8,113 bases of DNA, from NCBI GenBank assembly GCA_030671225.1, contig DAOVAE010000043.1:1-8113 (forward strand), written 5' to 3'. The notes below the pieces were generated by a model, which saw nothing but the letters and a program-made list of their open reading frames with translations, did not search any database and was not told the origin of the DNA. Shown in pieces: positions 1-6,048 of the stretch. Origin of the DNA: Desulfobacteraceae bacterium. Its GTDB lineage: Bacteria; Desulfobacterota; Desulfobacteria; Desulfobacterales; UBA11574. The stretch's first letter is position 1. Each line of letters opens with the position of its first letter. A program made the position numbers and the translations under genes.

Positions 1-4
1 ATTC

Positions 5-11
5 AGAGGAG
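5..11 (+). promoter_or_regulatory. Ribosome binding site of rplM
   Basis: AGAGGAG lies 9 bases before a GTG codon at 21. It supports that GTG as the rplM start, which also gives the length and N-terminus usual for L13. Confidence 0.7.
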
Positions 12-20
12 AAAATTACG

Positions 21-455
21 GTGAAAAAATATACATATAGCGCAAAAAATACCGACAATAAGGGAAAATGGTGTGTTGTTGATGCCCAAGATGAGGTGCT
101 GGGGAGGCTTGCCAGTACAGTAGCTGCCCGCCTGCGAGGAAAACACAACCCTCTTTTTACACCCCATGTCGACACCGGTGATTGGGTTATAATTATAAAT
201 GCGGACAAGGTTGTTTTGACCGGGAAAAAATGGGAGAAAAAACATTATTATCGGCACAGTGGTTACATCGGGAGTCTAAAGACTATTACTGCTCGGAAGC
301 TTTTGGAAAAAAGGCCTGAAGATCTTGTCCGTTTTGCCGTTAAGGGTATGTTGCCGAAAAACAGACTGGGGAGAAAGCTTTTCAAAAAGTTGAAGGTTTA
401 TTCAGGCAGTCAGCATCCTCATGAAGCCCAGCAGCCCGAAACTCTTGACCTTTAA
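21..455 (+). CDS. rplM: 50S ribosomal protein L13
   Basis: L13 is a primary binding protein of the large ribosomal subunit that contacts 23S rRNA early in assembly. The 144-residue product is close to the usual 142 or so. Visible family features are [16 protein letters not shown] near residues 17-32, [15 protein letters not shown] near 40-54, the L13 signature [12 protein letters not shown] around 107-118, and [15 protein letters not shown] near the C-terminus. The start is GTG, supported by a good Shine-Dalgarno sequence. rpsI follows on the same strand after 114 bases, the conserved L13-S9 pairing found across bacteria. Only 20 bases precede the gene here, so its promoter and leader are outside the window. 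Identification is certain from sequence conservation. Confidence 0.98.
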   Translation: MKKYTYSAKNTDNKGKWCVVDAQDEVLGRLASTVAARLRGKHNPLFTPHVDTGDWVIIINADKVVLTGKKWEKKHYYRHSGYIGSLKTITARKLLEKRPEDLVRFAVKGMLPKNRLGRKLFKKLKVYSGSQHPHEAQQPETLDL

Positions 456-493
456 AAGAGCAGGATTAAATTGTTACAACATTTTCGCACTTT

Positions 494-505
494 GAAAATA
501 TTTTC
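494..505. repeat. 12-bp perfect palindrome between rplM and rpsI
   Basis: GAAAATATTTTC is a perfect inverted repeat within the 114-base gap between the two ribosomal protein genes. Its right arm overlaps the second copy of a direct repeat ATTTTCGC (481-488 and 500-507, offset 19 bases). Such a site could bind a protein or be AT-rich chance. TTGAAA at 492-497, with AATAGT at 515-520 after a 17-base spacer, is a possible but weak sigma-70-like promoter for rpsI. Nothing else was recognised in the gap. Confidence 0.3.
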
Positions 506-559
506 GCTTGTTAGAATAGTATGTTCAGTAGGTCAATCGGCACAAATTTTTTAATTATC

Positions 560-564
560 GGGGA
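560..564 (+). promoter_or_regulatory. Ribosome binding site of rpsI
   Basis: GGGGA lies 5 bases before the ATG at 570. The spacing is normal and supports this start. Confidence 0.6.
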
Positions 565-569
565 ATTAT

Positions 570-965
570 ATGGATAAAGATAACGTCTATTATGCTACGG
601 GAAAACGCAAGAGTTCCATTTCAAGAACCTGGCTAAAGCCGGGAAATGGTGAATTTACCGTTAATAACCTGCCCATGGATGATTATTTCAAGATTGAGTC
701 GGTGAAAACAATTGTGAAGCAGCCGCTTGTTTTGACAAATACTCTTGGATCATTTGATATAAAAACCCGGGTTACGGGTGGAGGTTTTTCAGGGCAGGCC
801 GGAGCAATCCGGCATGGCATTACCAAGGCTCTTATATTGGCCAACCCTGACCTCAGGCAGTCTTTGAAAAAGGCGGGCTTTGTTCGACGTGATGCCAGGG
901 TCAAAGAAAGAAAGAAATACGGCCAGAAGGGTGCACGGGCTCGTTTTCAGTTTTCAAAACGTTAG
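570..965 (+). CDS. rpsI: 30S ribosomal protein S9
   Basis: S9 is a small-subunit head protein whose C-terminal tail reaches the P-site tRNA. The 131-residue product matches the family length (about 130). Visible features are [15 protein letters not shown] at residues 8-22, the S9 signature [15 protein letters not shown] around 70-84 followed by TKAL, and the basic tail ending [17 protein letters not shown], whose terminal S-K-R is the conserved tRNA-contacting end. It is paired with rplM upstream and probably co-transcribed with it, although the 114-base gap leaves room for its own promoter. A strong palindrome begins 25 bases after its stop and probably terminates the transcript. Identification is certain. 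Confidence 0.98.
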   Translation: MDKDNVYYATGKRKSSISRTWLKPGNGEFTVNNLPMDDYFKIESVKTIVKQPLVLTNTLGSFDIKTRVTGGGFSGQAGAIRHGITKALILANPDLRQSLKKAGFVRRDARVKERKKYGQKGARARFQFSKR

Positions 966-990
966 AATTTATTATATCCGGCATTTTTTA

Positions 991-1020
991 AAAGGGGACA
1001 GGTAATTACCTGTCCCCTTT
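991..1020. terminator. Perfect 30-nt palindrome, probable bidirectional terminator
   Basis: AAAGGGGACAGGTAA is followed directly by its exact reverse complement, giving 15 complementary positions on each side with no mismatch. As RNA it would fold into a long GC-rich stem with a tiny AU loop. It lies 25 bases after the rpsI stop and 31 bases from the stop of the convergent crotonase gene, the expected place for a shared terminator. The U tract is poor on both strands (TTTGTTTATG on plus; TTTTAAAAAATG on minus), so termination is likely but not certain. The GGGGACAGG core also resembles dispersed REP-like palindromes, so it may be a captured repeat. Confidence 0.7.
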
Positions 1021-1051
1021 GTTTATGCTTGATCTAACCCGAATTTCACGA

Positions 1052-1828
1052 CTAACGATCTTTCCACTCAGCCTTCCGCTTTTCCAGAAAAGCCAACATA
1101 CCTTCCTGGGCATCTGCAGCAAGGCAGTTCATAACTATTGCATTGGTGGCGTAATTGTAAGCCGATGTTGTGTCCAAGTCTACCTGCTTATAAAAAGTCT
1201 GCTTTCCGAAAGCAAGCGTATACCGGCTGTATTGCCCTATTTCCATAGCCCAGTTTCTGGTCTGTTCGGCAAGCTTTTCCGGGGCTACTATCCTGTTTAT
1301 GAGTCCGAACCTTTCCGCTTCCTCAGCCGAAACAAAACGACCTGTCATAAGCATATCCATAGCCCTTCGTCTCCCGATAACTCGGACCAGGGGAACCGCG
1401 GGGGTGGAACAAAAAAGACCTATTTTTACACCCGGAGTGGCGAACTGTGCCCCGGTTTCCGCAATGGCAAGGTCGCAGGCGGCAACAAGCTGGCATCCAG
1501 CTGCCGTTGCTGCGCCGTGAACCTGGGCGATGACGGGCTGGGGCAGTTCATAAAGAGTCTGCATCATTTGTGCGCATACTGAAAAGATCTTGTAAAAATG
1601 CTTGATATCGTAATCGGTACCGGTCATTTCCTTAAGATTATGTCCTGCACAGAAAACCGGACCGTTTCCCCTGATAACGATTACACGGATATCCTTGTCT
1701 TGCGCAATAATTTCGAGCTTATTCAGCATATCCGTCATTAATTTCAAAGACAGTGCATTACGCTTTTCAGGCCGATTTAACGTTAGCCATCCAATGGGGC
1801 CGTCTTTATCCAGCAGTACAGGTTCCAT
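1052..1828 (-). CDS. Crotonase-fold protein, ECHDC3-like, lacking the hydratase glutamates
   Basis: This 258-residue protein belongs to the enoyl-CoA hydratase/isomerase superfamily, whose members bind acyl-CoA thioesters in an oxyanion hole. Family marks are LNRPEKRNAL at 17-26, the CoA-site segment FCAGHNLKEMT at 59-69, and HGAATAAGCQLVAACDLAIA at 104-123 followed by FATPGVKIGLFCSTP at 129-143. The last two stretches closely resemble my memory of human ECHDC3 and its bacterial relatives. At the two positions that carry catalytic glutamates in rat mitochondrial hydratase (Glu144, Glu164) this protein has Gln113 and Gly133, so classical hydration of enoyl-CoA is unlikely. The true reaction is unknown. 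The ATG is preceded by AAGGGGG at a 7-base spacing. It is the last gene of the operon, 35 bases after the DppF-type ATPase gene, and runs convergent to rpsI. Confidence 0.9.
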   Translation of the reverse strand: MEPVLLDKDGPIGWLTLNRPEKRNALSLKLMTDMLNKLEIIAQDKDIRVIVIRGNGPVFCAGHNLKEMTGTDYDIKHFYKIFSVCAQMMQTLYELPQPVIAQVHGAATAAGCQLVAACDLAIAETGAQFATPGVKIGLFCSTPAVPLVRVIGRRRAMDMLMTGRFVSAEEAERFGLINRIVAPEKLAEQTRNWAMEIGQYSRYTLAFGKQTFYKQVDLDTTSAYNYATNAIVMNCLAADAQEGMLAFLEKRKAEWKDR

Positions 1829-1835
1829 CCTAATA

Positions 1836-1842
1836 CCCCCTT
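1836..1842 (-). promoter_or_regulatory. Ribosome binding site of the crotonase gene
   Basis: AAGGGGG on the minus strand lies 7 bases before the ATG at 1828. It lies in the 35-base gap after the ATPase gene and indicates independent translation initiation within the operon. Confidence 0.6.
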
Positions 1843-1863
1843 AAAACATTCATATTTTAGGTT

Positions 1864-2856
1864 TTATTTCTCCGCAACTTTCCAGCATCTTACAATGTGT
1901 TTTTCTCCTACTTTTTCAAAACTGATCTCCTCTTTCCGGCAACGAGGTTCCTCAATGGGACATCTTCCCTGGAAATTACATCCCGCGGATGTAATCAGAG
2001 AATCAGAAAGGTCTGGTTCCAGAAGCTTCATTTTCTGCCTTTTGCCCGGTTCAGGATCAAGAATCGCCGAGAGTAATGACATGGTATAGGGATGACACGG
2101 GTTTTCAAAAAGTTCTTCGGCAGGCGCAGACTCCATGATTTGGCCCTTGTACATGACATAAATCGTGTTACATAGATAACCCACGACATTGAGATCATGG
2201 GAAATGAAAAGATAGCTTAAACCCAGCCGATCTTGCAAATCTTTTAAAAGGTTAATGATCTGTGCCTGGATGGATACATCCAGAGCAGAGATAGGTTCAT
2301 CGCATATAACCAGTGAGGGATCAACGCTCAGAGCACGTGCGATGCAGATGCGCTGGCGCTGGCCGCCACTGAATTCATGGGGATACCGATCTGCGCTGTC
2401 CGGAGACATGCCAACCATTTTCAGTAGTTTTTCAAGGCGCTCTTTACGACTTCTGCCGCTTTTAATTCCCAAAATCCGTAGCCCCTCTTCAATGGACAAG
2501 CCGATGGTCATACGGGGATTTAATGATCCGAACGGATCCTGAAAAACGATTTGAATCTCTTTTCGATGCGGCTTCATATCTTTTTCAGTAAATTCACTGA
2601 TATCACTCCCCTGAAAGATAATTTTCCCTTCATCCGGCTCCAAAAGTTTCAGAATAAGTCTTGCAACGGTTGTTTTTCCGCAGCCGCTCTCACCAACCAA
2701 ACCTAGGGTTTTCCCCTGTTCGATCTCAAAGCTCACACCATCAACGGCTTTAACCCATCCGGCGACTCTCTGAAAAAATCCTCTGCGTATGGAAAAGTAT
2801 TTTTTCAAGCTTTGGACACCTAAGATAATGTGATTTTGTCTCCTCACCGACTCCAT
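1864..2856 (-). CDS. Peptide ABC transporter ATP-binding subunit, DppF/OppF type
   Basis: This is one of the two cytoplasmic ATPases that power the importer. Numbering from the chosen ATG (330 residues): Walker A GESGCGKT at 55-62, Q-loop Gln106, signature SGGQ at 163-166, Walker B with Asp186-Glu187, D-loop SALD at 190-193, and H-loop His220. The oligo_HPY C-terminal domain starts at NPCHPYT (from 253) and carries four cysteines at 293, 299, 306 and 324. The segment FFQRVAGWVKAVDGVSF is typical of the F subunit. Start choice: a TTG at 2898 would overlap the upstream stop by 4 bases, but its GGAGG touches it with no spacer. The ATG at 2856, with GGGAGA 12 bases upstream, gives the usual N-terminus, so I prefer it. 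All catalytic motifs are intact. The substrate is not readable. Confidence 0.93.
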   Translation of the reverse strand: MESVRRQNHIILGVQSLKKYFSIRRGFFQRVAGWVKAVDGVSFEIEQGKTLGLVGESGCGKTTVARLILKLLEPDEGKIIFQGSDISEFTEKDMKPHRKEIQIVFQDPFGSLNPRMTIGLSIEEGLRILGIKSGRSRKERLEKLLKMVGMSPDSADRYPHEFSGGQRQRICIARALSVDPSLVICDEPISALDVSIQAQIINLLKDLQDRLGLSYLFISHDLNVVGYLCNTIYVMYKGQIMESAPAEELFENPCHPYTMSLLSAILDPEPGKRQKMKLLEPDLSDSLITSAGCNFQGRCPIEEPRCRKEEISFEKVGEKHIVRCWKVAEK

Positions 2857-2894
2857 TTGTTTGTATAATCTCCCAGAAAAAGTTTTTGGACTTA

Positions 2895-3878
2895 TCAACC
2901 TCCGCCTTCAAATAGAACAGGGCAGCGTGCCAGGTGTCCTTGGCCATAATCACACATCTGCGGATATTCTTTACTACAGGTTGGGATTGCATAGGGGCAC
3001 CTGGGATGAAAGGGACAGCCCCCTGGCTTATGGGCCGGGTTTGGTACTGCACCAGGAATGCTGTGAAGCCTTGTCCCCCGTTTAGAGCGACTGGGAAGGG
3101 ATGCCAGCAGGCCCTGTGTATAAGGGTGCCGTGCATCATGAAAGATCTGAGCCGTATTCCCATGTTCCGTAATTATACCAGCGTACATAACATAAACTCG
3201 ATCGGCGATGTTAGCAACTACGCCAAGATCATGAGTGATATATAAAACTGACATGGATCGTATTTTCTGGATAGACCTGAACAGCTGCAAAATTTGAGCC
3301 TGCACGGTTACATCCAGGGCTGTAGTTGGCTCGTCAGCAATAATCAGATCAGGATCGCATGCCAGAGCCATGGCAATCATGACCCGCTGTCTTTGCCCGC
3401 CACTGAGTTGGTGGGGATAGTCTTTAAGCCGTTGTGCCGGTGAGGAAATGCCTACATCTGTCAAGAGTTGGATACAGTTCTCACGCACCGCTTCGGCTTC
3501 TAGTTTTTTATGTATACTGATGGCTTCGCCGATTTGGTCACCGATGGTAAAAACCGGATTAAGTGACGTCAGTGGTTCCTGGAAGACCATGGCAATATGA
3601 TTTCCGCGGATTTTCTGCATATCTGCTTCGTTGAGTTCCAACAAGTTTTGATCTGCAAACAGAATTTGGCCACCCGCTATTTCCCCTGGTGGTGTTGGGA
3701 TAAGACCAAGTATACTGAGTGCAGAGACTGTCTTTCCACATCCGGATTCACCGACAAGACAGATCGTCTCTTCTCGCCGAACCTCGAAACTAACGCCGTC
3801 CACGGCACGAGCGTGCTCACTGTTACTTCGAAAGTAAACTTTTAAATCATGTATAGATATCAGGCTATCATTCGTCAT
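2895..3878 (-). CDS. Peptide ABC transporter ATP-binding subunit, DppD/OppD type
   Basis: This is the second ATPase of the importer, expected to pair with the F-type subunit at the inner face of the membrane. The 327-residue length is normal. Motifs: Walker A GESGCGKT at 43-50, Q-loop Gln100, signature LSGGQ at 158-162, Walker B LIIADE at 178-183, D-loop TALD at 186-189, and H-loop His216. The oligo_HPY region (HPYT at 251-254) leads into [21 protein letters not shown], the D-type tail, with cysteines at 288, 294, 301, 309 and 319. ATG at 3878 gives the standard N-terminus, though its ribosome binding site is weak (GAAG, about 9 bases away). The gap from the permease upstream is 22 bases, fitting one transcript. 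No damage is seen. Confidence 0.95.
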   Translation of the reverse strand: MTNDSLISIHDLKVYFRSNSEHARAVDGVSFEVRREETICLVGESGCGKTVSALSILGLIPTPPGEIAGGQILFADQNLLELNEADMQKIRGNHIAMVFQEPLTSLNPVFTIGDQIGEAISIHKKLEAEAVRENCIQLLTDVGISSPAQRLKDYPHQLSGGQRQRVMIAMALACDPDLIIADEPTTALDVTVQAQILQLFRSIQKIRSMSVLYITHDLGVVANIADRVYVMYAGIITEHGNTAQIFHDARHPYTQGLLASLPSRSKRGTRLHSIPGAVPNPAHKPGGCPFHPRCPYAIPTCSKEYPQMCDYGQGHLARCPVLFEGGG

Positions 3879-3900
3879 TTTTCAATCTTCAATCGACAAT

Positions 3901-5076
3901 TCAGTGTCTCTCCCTGAGTCTGGGATTCAGTGTATCCCTGAGACCCTCACCAAAGAGGTTAAAGGAGAGCACAACGATCAGTATTGCGATGCCGGGTATG
4001 AAGGTAAGCCAGGGCGCATCAAAGATGAAACGTTTACCGTCTGAAAGTATATTTCCCCAGGTGGCGTGTGGCGGCGGCACCCCGAATCCGAGAAAACTTA
4101 AACCGGCTTCCGTTAAAATGGCTGTAGCAATACCGATGGTGGCAGAGACCAGCACAGGCGCGACGGCATTCGGCATCATATGGCGAAAAATGATCCTAAA
4201 GTTGCTGACTCCAAGTGCCTTTACAGCTGCTACGAAATCCTGTTCTCTCAAGGATAGGAATTCAGCTCTGACAAAACGTGTTGTACCCATCCAACTGGTT
4301 AATCCGATGACGATCATAATATTGTATATGCTTGCTGGAAGCAGCGCCACTACTGTTAGAATCAGGAAAAAACTCGGAAAACAGAGCATGATATCTACGA
4401 TTCGCATGATCAGAGTATCAACAGAAACAGCATTTTTACTGAGAAAGGCTGACCATGATGACACGGCTTTTTCTCTCGATCTTTTTTTCGTCAAGATAGA
4501 ATATAAGATATGCCCCAGTCCAAGAAGTAAAAGCAATGCACCGAAATGGATAAGTTTGACTGCTACCAGGCCGGCTCCTGAAACCAAAATAAACGTCAAT
4601 AGAATATGATCGATCTTAATATGATATTGGCCAAAGTAGCCCGCGATTCCTCCCATGAATATACCGATGAGCACGGCTATCCCGACAGCCACAAACCCGA
4701 CGGTCAGGGAAACCCAGGCTCCCTGGAGCATCCGAGCAAAAACATCCCTTCCCAGATCATCGGTCCCCATCAGGTAGAAGTCCAGGGTAGGAACCTCCTC
4801 AGGTCGTAAAGAATCAAGATTGGGTTTGGCAAGAGGTGGGCGTAGCTTTTCTTGGAGGCGGATCATGGCGGGATCGAAGATAGGTTCCGGACCGGAAGTC
4901 AGAAAGAGACCAATGAGGGCACTGCAGAAGAAAAGGATGAAAATAAAAAGCCCCACAATGGCAAGCCGGTTTTGCTTGAAAAGAAACCAGAATGCTTGCA
5001 GTCTTGTTTGCTTCGGAGCCAGGGGGACTTGGAATTGAAAATCCTGGTTAAATGTTTTTTCTTCTATGTTCATCAT
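3901..5076 (-). CDS. Peptide ABC transporter permease, DppC/OppC type, with extra membrane hairpin
   Basis: This is one half of the inner-membrane channel. Family marks are the first membrane helix at about 35-58, TDDLGRDVFARML at 105-117 before helix 2 (about 122-147), VDTLIMRIVDIMLCFPS at 219-235, the EAA coupling loop AAVKALG...IIFRHMMPN at 283-303 that docks on the ATPases, and the conserved end GEGLRDTLNPRLR. The product is 391 residues while the family is usually about 280-310. The excess sits between helices 2 and 3 (about 151-217) and contains two added hydrophobic stretches, about 155-177 and 179-194, then the basic TKKRSREK. The added stretches would form a hairpin that preserves overall topology. 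The start overlaps the upstream permease stop as ATGA, and AAGGA lies 7 bases upstream. The reading frame is clean throughout. Confidence 0.94.
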   Translation of the reverse strand: MMNIEEKTFNQDFQFQVPLAPKQTRLQAFWFLFKQNRLAIVGLFIFILFFCSALIGLFLTSGPEPIFDPAMIRLQEKLRPPLAKPNLDSLRPEEVPTLDFYLMGTDDLGRDVFARMLQGAWVSLTVGFVAVGIAVLIGIFMGGIAGYFGQYHIKIDHILLTFILVSGAGLVAVKLIHFGALLLLLGLGHILYSILTKKRSREKAVSSWSAFLSKNAVSVDTLIMRIVDIMLCFPSFFLILTVVALLPASIYNIMIVIGLTSWMGTTRFVRAEFLSLREQDFVAAVKALGVSNFRIIFRHMMPNAVAPVLVSATIGIATAILTEAGLSFLGFGVPPPHATWGNILSDGKRFIFDAPWLTFIPGIAILIVVLSFNLFGEGLRDTLNPRLRERH

Positions 5077-6032
5077 AAGCGTATCCTTGGGTCTACCATA
5101 AGGTAAAGGATGTCCGAAATAAATGTGCCGATCAGCACCAGCACGGCTGAAACAAAGTTTACTGTCAGAATAACAGGGTAATCCCTGGCCAGAATCGCCT
5201 CATAGGCCATCCGCCCCATGCCGGGCCAGGAAAAGATGGATTCGATGATGACAGAACCTCCGATCAGGCCAGGCAAAATCAGGCCGAACATGGTTACAAA
5301 AGGCAGCAAGGCATTCCGCAGGGCATGTTTATAGTGGACTTGCTCCGGTGGAAGCCCCTTGGCCCTGGCAGTACGAATATAATCCTGGCCTTCCACCTCA
5401 AGCATCTGACTTCGCACATACCTGGAAAGGACAGCAATACCGCCGGTGGCACCAAGGACGGAAGGAAGGAGCAGGTGCCAGATCCTGTCCATGAATATGT
5501 GAGGCATGGAAGTTTCTCCGATCCCGAATGTTTCCATGCCTATTACCGGGACATGGAATTGGGTTACTACAAAGATGATAAGTATGTAAGCAAAGAAGAA
5601 ACCTGGAATGGAAATCAGAAGATAGGATATGAATGTGGCGCTACGATCATAGAGTCGTCCCCTGAAGATGGCCGATCGGATTCCGATGGGAAAAGAAAGG
5701 GTCCAGGTGATGATGGTACCAACAATAAAGAGGGGCAGACTGTTTAAGAATCGTTCCCATATCTTTTTAAGTACCGATTGATTGTCCTTCCAGGAAACGG
5801 TTTTTCCTGTAAAGAAGTCCTGATAAAAATAGAGGTACTGAACATGGAGGGGCTTATCCAGATGAAATTCTTTTCGAAATCGTTCCACTACTTCAGGCGT
5901 AAACTTAGGATTCATAGGATCCACCTGGCTCGGCTTGCCGGGAGCAAGGTGAATAATTAAAAAAGAAACGATGGAGACAAAAAAGAGGGTGATGATCTTT
6001 TGAACAATGCTGCGACCGATAAATGACAACAT
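5073..6032 (-). CDS. Peptide ABC transporter permease, DppB/OppB type
   Basis: This is the partner channel subunit of the importer. At 319 residues it has the normal length. It shows the first membrane helix at about 8-29, directly followed by the family motif HLAPGKPSQ, a periplasmic segment, and FLNSLPLFIVGTIITW leading into helix 2 (about 95-120). The EAA loop runs from GQDYIRTARAKGL at 215-227 to HALRNALLP at 236-244. IIESIFSWPGMGRMAYEAI at 262-280 and the C-terminal LYLMVDPRIRL are highly characteristic. AAGGGA lies 7 bases before the ATG, and the gap to the binding-protein stop is 16 bases. Its own stop overlaps the next start by 4 bases, implying translational coupling with the other channel half. 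No insertion comparable to that in the C-type subunit is seen here. Confidence 0.95.
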   Translation of the reverse strand: MLSFIGRSIVQKIITLFFVSIVSFLIIHLAPGKPSQVDPMNPKFTPEVVERFRKEFHLDKPLHVQYLYFYQDFFTGKTVSWKDNQSVLKKIWERFLNSLPLFIVGTIITWTLSFPIGIRSAIFRGRLYDRSATFISYLLISIPGFFFAYILIIFVVTQFHVPVIGMETFGIGETSMPHIFMDRIWHLLLPSVLGATGGIAVLSRYVRSQMLEVEGQDYIRTARAKGLPPEQVHYKHALRNALLPFVTMFGLILPGLIGGSVIIESIFSWPGMGRMAYEAILARDYPVILTVNFVSAVLVLIGTFISDILYLMVDPRIRL

Positions 6033-6048
6033 GGCTATTTCCCTTTAC

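Noticed and set aside
1019..1582. 187-codon open frame on the plus strand, antisense to the crotonase gene
   Set aside because: It lies opposite a well-conserved enzyme, its translation resembles no known family, and it begins right beside the terminator palindrome. It is a shadow of the real gene.
2750..3163. 137-codon open frame on the minus strand overlapping both ATPases in another frame
   Set aside because: Both ATPases are intact in their own frames across this region, and the overlapping frame shows no recognisable domain.
3989..4609. 206-codon open frame on the plus strand, antisense to the DppC-type permease
   Set aside because: The opposite strand has a complete permease with all family motifs. 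The plus-strand translation looks like low-information antisense sequence.
4426..4626. Frameshift or sequencing error as the cause of the long permease
   Set aside because: The frame is open on both sides of the extra segment. The flanking motifs are complete and the insert itself has coherent membrane and basic segments.
5325..5747. 140-codon open frame on the plus strand opposite the DppB-type permease
   Set aside because: It is antisense to a fully conserved permease, with no ribosome binding site or family resemblance noted.
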